Under the pieces are notes generated by a model. The model worked only from the letters and a program-made list of their open reading frames with translations. It had not been told where the DNA came from and ran no database searches. The translations under genes were made by a program, and so were the position numbers. DNA of 64,000 nucleotides from Limnoglobus roseus. GTDB lineage: Bacteria > Planctomycetota > Planctomycetia > Gemmatales > Gemmataceae. Of the stretch, positions 36,803 through 45,365 are shown piece by piece; position 1 is the first letter of the stretch, and the number at the start of each line of letters is the position of its first letter. The stretch lies in assembly GCF_008254045.1 (NCBI RefSeq), contig NZ_CP042425.1:3038001-3102000 (forward strand), given 5' to 3'.

Positions 36803-37608
36803 CCCTCCAACACGCCCCGTCGCCGTGACCGGATCGCCGGAGCCTCCGCTTCCCACGTGTAGCCCTTCGCGTCCATCGCCCGCCACGCGGCCCGCATCTT
36901 GCCCCAGACTGCTTTCCAGTAGCGGCCGAAGTTGTAGCCGCCGGCGCGGAGTGCCCGCCGATGGCCGGCCCACACCGCGAGCGTAATCGCGAGGAAGAAT
37001 GCCTCGTGGAAGGCCGTCGTCAGGCCGCGAAACACCCGCAGTCGGCGGCGGTGCAACACCGCGAGGCGTTCGCACTGGAAGCGGATGTGCGGCACTTCGT
37101 CGGCCAGGATTTGCTCGCAGATTGCCCGCAGCACCGGCGACGGCGTCGCCCGGCGGATCGCGTTGTAGTAGACCATCGCGTGAACCTCGACCATCACCAC
37201 CGGCGTCGCCCACACTTCCATGCTCGGCAGTGCGTGCCGAGCCGCCCGGAAGAAGCTGTCGCCCCATGTCGTCGCCGCTCGCCCGACGCCGGCGAGGTCG
37301 AGGAACCGGCCGAGCAGTTCCCCGTGCCGCTGCTCCTCGCCGATGAACAGCCGGATCGCTTCGACGAAGTCCGGGTCGTTGGCCGCGGCGGCGTAGCGGT
37401 GGGCCGCCACGAGCAGTTGTCGGCCGTCCGACGTTTCGCCGAGTTGCCACGACCGCAGCGACGGTGCAATCTCCGCCACCTCCGCGGCCGTCGCACCGGT
37501 ACCGCTTTCCCACGGGATCGGCCGGTGCGCCGCAGCGTTCTCGCGGAAATACGCCACCCACTGCGCCGAACTCCACACGGCCGCCGGTATCGTACCCGAT
37601 CTGTTCAT
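36799..37608 (-). CDS. Ferritin-like di-iron helical protein
   Basis: A 269-residue, mainly helical protein. Two carboxylate-His motifs occur in the right order for a ferritin-like four-helix di-iron site: '[12 protein letters not shown]' (E-E-x-x-H) and '[14 protein letters not shown]' (D-E-x-x-H). A hydrophobic helical segment ('[17 protein letters not shown]') follows. I cannot assign a family such as AurF or MiaE. The ATG at 37608 has a perfect GGAGG eight bases before. Two palindromic sites at 37651-37699 lie just upstream and are the best candidate regulatory signals in the window. Confidence 0.7.
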   Translation of the reverse strand: MNRSGTIPAAVWSSAQWVAYFRENAAAHRPIPWESGTGATAAEVAEIAPSLRSWQLGETSDGRQLLVAAHRYAAAANDPDFVEAIRLFIGEEQRHGELLGRFLDLAGVGRAATTWGDSFFRAARHALPSMEVWATPVVMVEVHAMVYYNAIRRATPSPVLRAICEQILADEVPHIRFQCERLAVLHRRRLRVFRGLTTAFHEAFFLAITLAVWAGHRRALRAGGYNFGRYWKAVWGKMRAAWRAMDAKGYTWEAEAPAIRSRRRGVLEG

Positions 37609-37650
37609 GCGAAAGCCTCCACGGTTCGAAGTGAAACATCGGCAAGATTG

Positions 37651-37699
37651 CTTTGCATCGCAAAGAATACCGAGGTGACTGTGACTTTGCAATGCAAAG
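37651..37699. promoter_or_regulatory. Two CTTTGC-N3-GCAAAG palindromes (operator-like)
   Basis: Site one is CTTTGCATCGCAAAG (37651-37665); site two is CTTTGCAATGCAAAG (37685-37699) and extends to 8-bp arms with a one-base centre (ACTTTGCA-A-TGCAAAGT). The centres are 34 bases apart, about three helix turns. They lie 43-91 bases upstream of the ferritin-like gene (start 37608), an ordinary location for a repressor or activator. The regulator is not known and not encoded next to it. Confidence 0.65.
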
Positions 37700-37732
37700 T
37701 TTGTCGCTTTCGCGAGATTGATGGGGAACTTG

Positions 37733-39292
37733 TCAGACGTGCCCGGCTTGATGCTTCGCCAGTTTTCGCAGTCGCAAGCCGATGAGCAGCGACACCATCG
37801 CCCACACGCTGCCGTACTCGATCGGGCAGAACCGTGGGTCGATCGGCATCACGGGGATGAGCAGCAGGAACGCCAGCCCGACGAGGTAGAAGCCGCCCCA
37901 GAACATCGCCCCGAGCGAGACGAACGCGACGGTCGAGGCACCGGCCATCGCCTGGTAGAAGTCGGGGCCGTTCCAGGTGGAGCCGCCTTCCCGCAGGCCG
38001 AGGTTCACGAATAGTAGTCCGGCTACGACGACGAAACTGCCCCACACCGAGAGGATGTGCTGCTCGGCCGGGTTCGCGGGCCAGATGCGGCCGTCGCCGT
38101 AGTACAGGAATAGGCTCAGGCCGAGAACAGGGCGGATCGCGTAGGCGGGCATCACCCACCAGACGGGCCAGCCGTGGAAGCGGACGAACGTGGCGTACAG
38201 TTCCGGCAGGAAGAACACCGGGGCCAGCCACAGGAAGAACCCGGCGTACCGCACGAACTGCTGGTCGTAGTGGCTCTTTTCCAGCATCCACGCGAACCGC
38301 TCGACCACGTTCAGTTGTCGGGCGGAGATCGACTCGCCGGACTGGAACCGCCGCAGGTCGTCCGCGAGCGCCCCGGCGGTCGGGTAGCGGTGGGCCGGGT
38401 CTTTCGCGAGGCACTTCTGGCAGATCGTCTCCAGGTCCCGCGGCGCGTCCCGGCGGAACTCCGACAGCGACGGTGCCTCGTTGTGGACGACCTTCTGCAA
38501 CAACTCCGGCAGGCCCTCGGCCTGGAACGGTTGCCGGCCGGCCAGCAGTTCGAAGAGGATGACGCCGATGGCGTACACGTCCGCCTGCGGGCCGACGGCC
38601 TTCGCCTTACCGGCGGCTTGCTCCGGGGCCATGTAGTTCGGCGTGCCCATGACCGCGCCAGTGTGCGTGTGGCCGTCCACGCTGTCGAGCCGCTTGGCGA
38701 GGCCGAAGTCGCCGACCTTCGGCGTGCCGTCGCCGGTCATGAGGATGTTGCCCGGCTTCAGGTCGCGGTGGACGATCCCGGCCAGGTGGGCGGCTTCGAC
38801 GGCCCGCGCGATGCGTTCGACGATGGCCGCCGCCGCGTTCGGCGATTGCGGCCGGCCGCCCTTTCGCGCCAGCGAGCCGCCCTCGCAGAACTCCATGCTG
38901 AAGAACGGCAGACCGTGGTGTTCGCCGACCTCGTACACCCGCACGATGCCGGGGTGCTGGAGTTGGGCCGTCGCCTCGATCTCGGTGCGGAACCGCTCGC
39001 GGTCGGCCGCCCCGGCGTGGCTGCCGCCGAGGATCATCTTGAGGGCCACGACGCGGTTCGCCTGAATCTGCTTGGCCTTGTAGACGACGCCCATGCCGCC
39101 GCGGCCGATCTCGCCGAGGATTTGGTACCCCGGCACGGTCTGGTGTCCCGCGGAGAGGGCCGCCGCGAGCGCGAGCTGCTCACTCGTCTGCATCACCGTG
39201 GACGGCCCGACGTCCGGCTGGAACAGTTGCGTGCCGTCGTGCGGGGCAGCGTCGGTGGACCCGTGCGGCGATTCGTGGGTGGTGTCAGCCAT
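37733..39292 (-). CDS. Ser/Thr protein kinase with multi-pass membrane C-terminus
   Basis: A 519-residue Hanks-type kinase. All key motifs are intact: glycine loop 'GRGGMGVVY' (63-71), Lys85 in 'VVALKMIL', 'HRDLKPGN' (175-182), 'DFGLA' (195-199) and 'GTPNYMAPEQA'. Residues 1-50 form an unstructured N-tail. From about residue 345 the protein changes to a hydrophobic region with about five or six membrane segments ('YAGFFLWLAPVFFLPELYA' onwards), with no periplasmic sensor domain. Planctomycetes encode many such kinases. Start ATG at 39292; a longer open frame lacks sense. Divergent from the PQQ-propeller gene. Confidence 0.93.
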   Translation of the reverse strand: MADTTHESPHGSTDAAPHDGTQLFQPDVGPSTVMQTSEQLALAAALSAGHQTVPGYQILGEIGRGGMGVVYKAKQIQANRVVALKMILGGSHAGAADRERFRTEIEATAQLQHPGIVRVYEVGEHHGLPFFSMEFCEGGSLARKGGRPQSPNAAAAIVERIARAVEAAHLAGIVHRDLKPGNILMTGDGTPKVGDFGLAKRLDSVDGHTHTGAVMGTPNYMAPEQAAGKAKAVGPQADVYAIGVILFELLAGRQPFQAEGLPELLQKVVHNEAPSLSEFRRDAPRDLETICQKCLAKDPAHRYPTAGALADDLRRFQSGESISARQLNVVERFAWMLEKSHYDQQFVRYAGFFLWLAPVFFLPELYATFVRFHGWPVWWVMPAYAIRPVLGLSLFLYYGDGRIWPANPAEQHILSVWGSFVVVAGLLFVNLGLREGGSTWNGPDFYQAMAGASTVAFVSLGAMFWGGFYLVGLAFLLLIPVMPIDPRFCPIEYGSVWAMVSLLIGLRLRKLAKHQAGHV

Positions 39293-39401
39293 GAGACCGG
39301 GTGCGAGAAGATGAGCGAATGCGGAGATTGTACGAAGGCCGATCGGCGCGGGCGGATGAATCGCTACGATGGCTGAAGCCCTCCCACCGCAGGAGCGAAT
39401 G

Positions 39402-40700
39402 ATGTTCCGATGCCTGATCCTGGCCCTCGCGCTTTCGTCGGTCGCGTCGGCCGCCGACAACTGGCCGAGTTGGCGCGGCCCCACCGCGAACGGCGTGGCC
39501 GCGAGCGACGCCAACCCGCCGACGAAGTGGGACGAGAAGACCAACATCAAGTGGAAGGCCGACCTGCCGGGCAAGGGCAGTGCCACGCCGGTCGTGTGGG
39601 GCGATCAGGTGTTCGTTCTGACGGCTGTGCCGGGCCGTGAGGCGAAACCGGAAGAATTGCCGAAGGTCGATCGCCGGTTCGAGACGAAGACCGAAGTGCC
39701 GCACAACTTCTACTCCTTCGAAGTCCTCAGCTTCGACCGCACCACCGGCAAGCCGCTCTGGAAGAAGACCGCGGCCGAGGCCGTGCCGCACGAGGGGCAC
39801 CACCCGACGCACTCCTACGCCGCCGGGTCGCCGGCCACCGACGGCAAGCGGCTCTACGTCTCCTTCGGCTCCTTCGGCGTCTTCGCCTTCGACTTGAAGG
39901 GCGAACAAATCTGGAAGCGCGACCTGGGCCGCATTCACTCGCGGCTCGGCTGGGGCGAGGCGGTCACGCCGGTTGTCCACGGCGACACGGTGATCCTCAA
40001 CTGGGACCAGGAAGACGGCTCGAAGCTGATCGCCCTCGACGCCGCGACCGGCGACACGAAGTGGGAAGTGAAGCGCGACGAGAAGACGAGTTGGAACACG
40101 CCGTTGATCGTCGAACACGGTGGCACGACGCAGGTCCTCGTCAACGGCACAAACCGCGCGCGAGCCTACAATCTCGTCGACGGCAAGGTGCTGTGGGAAG
40201 TCAGTGGCATGACCGTGAACGCGATCCCGTCGCCGTTGGCGGCCGACGGCGTGGCGTACATCGTGAGCGGCTACCGCGGGGCGATGGCCGTGGCCGTACC
40301 GTTGGACAGCCGCGGCGAGGTGGCGAAGGACGGCGTGAAGTGGCGGTACGCGAAGGGCACGCCCTACGTGCCGTCGCCGTTGCTCTTCGACGGCCGGCTC
40401 TACTTCACCGAAGCGAACACGCAACTGCTGACGGTGCTGGACGCGAAGACCGGCAAGCCGCTGCAAGAGCGGGAGCGGTTGCAGCGGGTGGGCAGTTTCT
40501 ACGCATCGCCGTTGGCGGCAGCCGGCCGCCTGTACTTCGTGGACCGCGATGGCACCACGGCCGTTCTGTCGGCTGGCGACAAGCCGGAGGTCCTGGCGAC
40601 GAACAAGCTCGACGACAAGACCGACGCCTCGCCAGTGGCGGTGGGCAAGACGCTATACCTCCGCGGCGAGAAGCACCTGTACGCGATCGAGGAGAAGTAA
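39402..40700 (+). CDS. Exported PQQ-like beta-propeller protein
   Basis: A 432-residue secreted protein. The signal peptide ends 'SVASAA', followed by 'WPSWRGPTANGV', the usual start of planctomycete PQQ-binding-like propellers, and then repeated 'LDAATGDTKWE' and 'FDRTTGKPLWKK' blade motifs. No heme or catalytic site for a dehydrogenase is visible, so it may be a non-enzymatic propeller. Of two adjacent ATGs I prefer 39402, six bases after AGGAG. It is followed by the nested inverted repeat. Confidence 0.88.
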   Translation: MFRCLILALALSSVASAADNWPSWRGPTANGVAASDANPPTKWDEKTNIKWKADLPGKGSATPVVWGDQVFVLTAVPGREAKPEELPKVDRRFETKTEVPHNFYSFEVLSFDRTTGKPLWKKTAAEAVPHEGHHPTHSYAAGSPATDGKRLYVSFGSFGVFAFDLKGEQIWKRDLGRIHSRLGWGEAVTPVVHGDTVILNWDQEDGSKLIALDAATGDTKWEVKRDEKTSWNTPLIVEHGGTTQVLVNGTNRARAYNLVDGKVLWEVSGMTVNAIPSPLAADGVAYIVSGYRGAMAVAVPLDSRGEVAKDGVKWRYAKGTPYVPSPLLFDGRLYFTEANTQLLTVLDAKTGKPLQERERLQRVGSFYASPLAAAGRLYFVDRDGTTAVLSAGDKPEVLATNKLDDKTDASPVAVGKTLYLRGEKHLYAIEEK

Positions 40701-40721
40701 GGCGACCGTATCGTATCTTCT

Positions 40722-40930
40722 GTTTTCGGCCCTGAAGGGGTCGTTCAGTCAGCCCAGGTCGGAGCGAAGCGGAGGCCTGGGTACGGGACCAACCCGCATG
40801 TTCGGCCCTGAAGGGGCCGTTCATGTCGGCATCCTTGAATGAACCGCCCTTTCAGGGCGGGGTCCGTGGGGCGGCGGGAACCCAGGCCTTCGGCCTGGGC
40901 TGACAGAACGACCCCTTCAGGGCCGAAAAC
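40722..40930. repeat. Large nested inverted repeat with GGCCCTGAAGGGG cores
   Basis: Outer arms 40722-40758 and 40894-40930 are 37-base inverted copies with one mismatch (GTTTTCGGCCCTGAAGGGG...). Inner arms 40805-40824 and 40839-40858 are related 20-base copies with two mismatches, giving four copies of a GGCCCTGAAGGGG-like core. It fills the gap between the PQQ-propeller gene and the convergent gene ending at 40938. The nested design resembles the element at 12-194, and the structure suggests a non-autonomous mobile or REP-like element (inference). Confidence 0.88.
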
Positions 40931-40937
40931 CAATCGA

Positions 40938-41591
40938 CTACTCCTTCCCCAACACCAAGTCCAGCGCCCAGCACCCCCGGACGTGCGGGCCGTCGCCCCG
41001 AAGGTGGGTCAGGATGTCCGCGTTCTCGCACCCGGTATCTTGCAGCGCGTCGGCCAGGATCGGCAGCCTGTCGAAGGCTTTGTCGGCGTAGATGCCTTCG
41101 GCGAGGGCGATGGCAGTGGACGTGAGCCAGGAAGACTCTATCGTCGAGGCGTGGAAGGGATTCCCGAACAGACAGCGGAGAACCTGGCTTTGCCAGCGGT
41201 ACTCCAGTTGTCGTTGGATTCGAGGCCAAACTAATAAGGCCGCTTCCCGTGCGGCCGACTCGGCGAAGACGGCAATGTCCTTGGCAGAACACGCCGATGA
41301 GACGGCCGAGGCAGAGGTTTCCCATCCGTTTTGGTCATCAAACTCCGTGAAGGCTTGATCGGCAGCATGATAGGCGGCGGCAAGTTCGTCCGACCCCGTT
41401 AGTCCTTCCACGTAACGTTCACAGGTATCCAAGGCCGACCGGCAGCGATCATCCGGTGGAAACCGGTGTTCAATACGGTGACAGCAGACAATGGCGAAGA
41501 GTCGCGATTTTCGTTCGCTCGGCTGGTACTTCCGAAGGTATCTCATCATATACGTTGGATCTGCACACACCTGCCACTCCGTTTCCGTCAT
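40938..41591 (-). CDS. Planctomycete-typical conserved protein of unknown function
   Basis: A 217-residue protein starting 'MTETEWQVCADPTYMMRYLR' and ending 'LTHLRGDGPHVRGCWALDLV'. This N- and C-terminal pattern, together with 'KSRLFAIVCCHRI' and 'FDRLPILADALQDTGC', is typical of a family found in many copies in Gemmatales and little elsewhere. No catalytic motif is visible; Cys, His and Trp are frequent. The ATG at 41591 has GAGGGC upstream. The gene is divergent from the ECF sigma factor (105-base gap). Confidence 0.7.
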   Translation of the reverse strand: MTETEWQVCADPTYMMRYLRKYQPSERKSRLFAIVCCHRIEHRFPPDDRCRSALDTCERYVEGLTGSDELAAAYHAADQAFTEFDDQNGWETSASAVSSACSAKDIAVFAESAAREAALLVWPRIQRQLEYRWQSQVLRCLFGNPFHASTIESSWLTSTAIALAEGIYADKAFDRLPILADALQDTGCENADILTHLRGDGPHVRGCWALDLVLGKE

Positions 41592-41696
41592 CGTTCGCCC
41601 TCGCTTTTCGCGATCATACACAAGCAGATCGAAATTCCCGTAGGAATCTCCGGCCGTCGGGAACATACTCGTGAGAAGCAATTGCGGAGGCGAACG

Positions 41697-43427
41697 GTGG
41701 CCGGTTCCCGACTCTCGACGCTGTGCCGACACTTCACCGCCGCCGTGAGCGACACCGCGGCGGATGCGGAGTTGCTGGCCCGGTTCACGGCGAATCGCGA
41801 TGAGGCCGCGTTCGCGGTCCTCGTGCGTCGGCACGGGCCGATGGTGTGGGGCGTTTGCCGGAACCTGCTGCCGAACGCAGCCGACGCCGACGATGCGTTC
41901 CAGGCCACGTTCCTGGCCCTCGTCCGCGGGGCGAAGGCGGTCCGCAAGCCGGAAGCCCTGGGCGCGTGGCTGCACGGCGTTGCCGTTCGCGTGGCCCACA
42001 AACTGCGGCGAACCGCCGCCCGGCGGAACCTCCGCGAGAAGAAAGCTGCGGTCGGCGAGGCGGTGCGGCCGGTCGCCGATTCGCGGTGGGACGAGGTGCT
42101 GGCCGCCGTCCACGAAGAGGTGAACCGCCTCCCCGACGGCGAGCGCACCGCCTTCGTCGTCTGCTGCCTCGAAGGCGTTCGCCAACCGGATGCGGCCGCC
42201 CAACTCGGGTGGAAGCCCGGCACGCTGACCGGCCGACTCTCGAAGGCGAAGCAACGGCTCCTCGACCGCCTGACCCGCCGTGGCCTCGCACCGGCCGCGG
42301 CACTCGGTGCCCTCGGATTGGGGGCGACCACCGGGCAAGCGATCGTTCCGACGAAACTCCTCGACGCGGTCCTGCCGTTCGCATCCGCGACGGCCACGGT
42401 TCCCGCGTCGGTCCTTCAACTCTCTCAAGGGGTACTCGACATGACCATCACGAAGGTGAAATTCCTGGCCGCGGCGGTCCTCATCGCCGGCGGGTTGGCG
42501 ACTGGCCTCGGGGCCAACTTCTTCGCGAACGCCGACGCACAATCGGCACCGCCGGGCGGCCTCACGCCTCCGGTTGCCCCTGGCGCACCACCCGCGCCGC
42601 CGGCGCCGGCCACGCCACCTGTGGGCGTGGCCCCCAACCCCGGCTACACGCCCGTCGCGCCGAAGGCCGCACCGACTCCGCAGCCGATGGCCGGCGGGAT
42701 GACGGGCGGCATCACCAACGGTCCGGTCCGGCGGCCGTGGGACTACAAGTTCGTGGACGTGTCCGCGATGAGCGTCGACGAGTTGAAGAAGGCTCTGGCC
42801 GCGGAAGGCGATCAGAGTTGGGAACTGGCAGCCCTCGAACACCGCCAATTCCCCGGCAGCGGCGTGACGAGCCACCTGGCCGTCTTCAAGCGGTTGCGAG
42901 TGCTGTCGTTCGGCACGACGCCAGATGCTGCCCCCGGTGGCAGCCGCGGGGCAACGCCCTCCAACACGCCGTTTCCGACACCCGAGCCGAAAATTCCCCC
43001 TCCCACGCCGGTCGCGAAACCGGTGGCTCCGTCACCCTTTGTCCAGACTTCGCCCCCCGGTGCTCCCCCGATCAAAGTGCTGAAGCTTCACACGATCTCA
43101 CTCAAGACGGCGAACAGTGTGCAGATGGCGAAGGTGCTCAAGGAACTCGTCGCCATCCAACAGTTCGGCGATGACGTAACGGCCGTCATCGCCGACGAAG
43201 GAAGTAACTCGCTGCTGGTGAGGGCGAGCGATGACGGGTTGAAGGCGGTCGAGAAACAGGTTCGCCAACTGGAGCAAGCCGCCGCCGAGAGGATTAATGC
43301 CGACCAAGCGAAGCAAGACCAAATGCGAAGAGAGATGGAGGTCGAGCGGTTCAAGCGGACGAACCGGGAAGCGGCCCCCGAGACGATTCCCCCGGCCTTC
43401 GTACCGGCCACACCGTCGAAGCCCTAA
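41697..43427 (+). CDS. ECF sigma factor fused to membrane segment and secretin-N-like domain
   Basis: A 576-residue protein. Residues 25-95 are sigma region 2 ('FAVLVRRHGPMVWGVCRN', 'DAFQATFLALVRGA') and 130-192 are region 4 ('LPDGERTAFVVCCLEGV', 'LSKAKQRLLDRLTRRG'). A transmembrane helix follows at about 254-272 ('KVKFLAAAVLIAGGLATGL'), then a Pro/Ala-rich linker, a domain beginning 'WDYKFVDVSAMSVDELKK' (about 345-400), a second Pro-rich linker and a domain at about 459-530 resembling the secretin N/NolW repeat ('VTAVIADEGSNSLLVRASDD'). The membrane tail would place the second half outside the cytoplasm. GTG at 41697 with GGAGG six bases upstream. Confidence 0.85.
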   Translation: MAGSRLSTLCRHFTAAVSDTAADAELLARFTANRDEAAFAVLVRRHGPMVWGVCRNLLPNAADADDAFQATFLALVRGAKAVRKPEALGAWLHGVAVRVAHKLRRTAARRNLREKKAAVGEAVRPVADSRWDEVLAAVHEEVNRLPDGERTAFVVCCLEGVRQPDAAAQLGWKPGTLTGRLSKAKQRLLDRLTRRGLAPAAALGALGLGATTGQAIVPTKLLDAVLPFASATATVPASVLQLSQGVLDMTITKVKFLAAAVLIAGGLATGLGANFFANADAQSAPPGGLTPPVAPGAPPAPPAPATPPVGVAPNPGYTPVAPKAAPTPQPMAGGMTGGITNGPVRRPWDYKFVDVSAMSVDELKKALAAEGDQSWELAALEHRQFPGSGVTSHLAVFKRLRVLSFGTTPDAAPGGSRGATPSNTPFPTPEPKIPPPTPVAKPVAPSPFVQTSPPGAPPIKVLKLHTISLKTANSVQMAKVLKELVAIQQFGDDVTAVIADEGSNSLLVRASDDGLKAVEKQVRQLEQAAAERINADQAKQDQMRREMEVERFKRTNREAAPETIPPAFVPATPSKP

Positions 43428-43498
43428 CTCGGCGTAAGACGGCCGCTCTCGGCTCGGTATAACGCCCTCGTGCGACATCCGTCACGCGAGGGTTCATC

Positions 43499-44530
43499 GT
43501 GGAATTTCGACAACTGGGCCATTCCGGTCTCAAAGTGCCGGTGCTGAGTCTCGGCACCGGCACCTTCGGCGGGGCGAACGAGTTCTTCAAGGCATGGGGC
43601 AGCAGCGACGTGGCCGAGGCGAGCCGGCTCATCGACATCTGCCTCGATGCCGGCCTGAATATGTTCGACACGGCCGACATCTACTCCGACGGCAAGGCCG
43701 AGGAGATTCTCGGCCAAGCGATCAAGGGTCGTCGCGACAAGCTGCTCATCTCCACGAAGGGCACGTTCCGCTTCGGCAAAGACACCAACGACGTCGGCTC
43801 ATCCCGCCACCACCTCACGCGATCGGTCGAGGGCAGCCTCAAGCGGCTCGGCACCGACTACATCGACCTCTACCAACTCCACGGCTTCGACGCCGTCACG
43901 CCGATCGAGGAAGTGCTGAACACCTTCGACGTGCTCGTCCGGCAGGGCAAGGTCCGCTACGTCGGCTGTTCGAACTTCTCCGGCTGGCACCTGATGAAGT
44001 CGCTGGCCGTCGCCGAGAAGTACAATCTGCCGCGGTACGTCGCCCACCAAGCCTACTACAGCCTCGTCGGCCGCGATTACGAGTGGGAACTGATGCCGCT
44101 TGGGTTGGACCAAAAAGTCGGGGCGGTCGTGTGGAGCCCGCTCGGCTGGGGCCGGCTAACAGGCAAGGTCCGCCGCGGGCAACCGCTGCCGAAGGAGAGC
44201 CGCCTGAACAGCCAACTCTCCAACGACAAGGGGCCGCCGCTGGCCGACGAGTACGTCTACAAGGTGGTGGACGCTTTGGACGAAGTGGCGAAGGAAACGG
44301 GCAAGACGCTTCCTCAGATCGCGCTGAACTGGCTGCTCCAACGGCCGACCGTGGCGACGGTGATCGTCGGCGCTCGCAACGAAGAGCAACTGAAGCAGAA
44401 CCTCGGGGCCGTCGGCTGGAACCTCACACCGGCGCAGGTGGCGAAGCTCGACGCGGCCAGCGCGACGACGCTCGCGTACCCGTACTGGCACCAGCGTGGG
44501 TTCGAGGAGCGCAACCCGGCCCCGGTGTAA
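43499..44530 (+). CDS. Aldo/keto reductase
   Basis: A 343-residue AKR superfamily (TIM-barrel) NADPH-dependent oxidoreductase. The catalytic tetrad is D57, Y62, K87 and H128 ('FDTADIYSDG', 'STKGTFRF', 'YQLHGFDA'). 'GCSNFSGWHL' and the C-terminal 'IVGARNEEQLKQNL' mark the NADPH-binding part. It resembles the YhdN/general-stress group of reductases. The start is a GTG with no strong Shine-Dalgarno; no better start exists. A perfect 36-bp hairpin follows. Confidence 0.9.
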   Translation: MEFRQLGHSGLKVPVLSLGTGTFGGANEFFKAWGSSDVAEASRLIDICLDAGLNMFDTADIYSDGKAEEILGQAIKGRRDKLLISTKGTFRFGKDTNDVGSSRHHLTRSVEGSLKRLGTDYIDLYQLHGFDAVTPIEEVLNTFDVLVRQGKVRYVGCSNFSGWHLMKSLAVAEKYNLPRYVAHQAYYSLVGRDYEWELMPLGLDQKVGAVVWSPLGWGRLTGKVRRGQPLPKESRLNSQLSNDKGPPLADEYVYKVVDALDEVAKETGKTLPQIALNWLLQRPTVATVIVGARNEEQLKQNLGAVGWNLTPAQVAKLDAASATTLAYPYWHQRGFEERNPAPV

Positions 44531-44562
44531 TCCGCCTCTTGTAGAGGCCACCAAACCTTTGC

Positions 44563-44642
44563 AACGGCGAGCGGCCCGGCGTGAGCGGGCCGTGTCTGCG
44601 AAAATCCAGACACGGCCCGCTCACGCCGGGCCGCTCGCCGTT
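44563..44642. repeat. Perfect 36-bp inverted repeat (ACGGCCCGCTCACGCC type)
   Basis: Arms 44563-44598 and 44607-44642 are perfect complements over 36 bases around the loop CGAAAATC. The arm GGCGAGCGGCCCGGCGTGAGC recurs at 46251-46328 with GTAAGC in place of GTGAGC. The two copies lie 1.7 kb apart and both fill intergenic gaps. It may act as a terminator or a REP-like element. Confidence 0.9.
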
Positions 44643-44750
44643 GATTCTGCAATCTTGCTCTTGAACGGCGATCGGGCCGACCTACTTTTCCGCCGTTACG
44701 GGTGATACGTTAGTCCGGTCCTCTCCGCGCTCGCCGCGAGAACCCGACTC

Positions 44751-45296
44751 ATGGACTTGGACTCGAACCCGTTCATCGCCTTCTCGTTCATCGTGGCCCC
44801 GGCCGTGCTGACGAACGCTTCCTCGATCCTCACCCTCAGCACGAGTAACCGCCTCGCGCGGGCCGTCGATCAGACCCGCGACATCACCACTGAGTTGGAG
44901 CGGCAGGAAGTTCTCCAGACGCTATACGCCGAGGGGCGGCTCAAGGAACTCACGTCGTACCAGCGGCGGATGGTCATGCTCACACGGGCACTGGGGGCGT
45001 TCTACGTGGCGCTCAGTGGGTTCGCCACGACGACGATGCTGGCCCTGTTGGGAGCGATCCTCTCGACCTTCGTCCCGGCCGGCGTGGCGCAAGCCCTGGC
45101 CGTCGCCGCCGTTATCATCCTGGGCGTGGCCGTCGTCTCGATGGCGCACGGGGCCCTCATGCTGGCCCTAGAAACCCGCATCGCCATCGGCGTGCTGAAC
45201 GACCGGGCCGTGCGGTTGGGGCAGGGCATCGCCGGGCGACCCGGTTCGGCTGACCTGCCGCGGCGGTCGTACACGGACGCCGAAACGGAACTCTGA
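44751..45296 (+). CDS. DUF2721 family membrane protein
   Basis: A 181-residue membrane protein with three hydrophobic segments (about residues 7-26, 78-102 and 110-135). 'LTLSTSNRLARAVDQTRDI' is the DUF2721 hallmark after the first segment, followed by a long amphipathic region 'ELERQEVLQTLYAEGRLKE'. The role is unknown. It is flanked by the paired hairpins of the 44563 and 46251 family. Confidence 0.78.
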   Translation: MDLDSNPFIAFSFIVAPAVLTNASSILTLSTSNRLARAVDQTRDITTELERQEVLQTLYAEGRLKELTSYQRRMVMLTRALGAFYVALSGFATTTMLALLGAILSTFVPAGVAQALAVAAVIILGVAVVSMAHGALMLALETRIAIGVLNDRAVRLGQGIAGRPGSADLPRRSYTDAETEL

Positions 45297-45365
45297 GCCG
45301 GGCGGGGGACGCGAATTCTCCCGGTGCATATCTTCACTCCATCCTCTTCCTCTCGGAGTGTTCGC

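Noticed and set aside
38174..39376. 400-residue frame opposite the kinase
   Set aside because: The kinase frame on the minus strand carries all kinase motifs; this frame carries none.
40938..42875. 645-residue continuous minus-strand frame
   Set aside because: Only the last 217 codons look like a protein; upstream is antisense to the sigma-factor gene. I start at the ATG at 41591.
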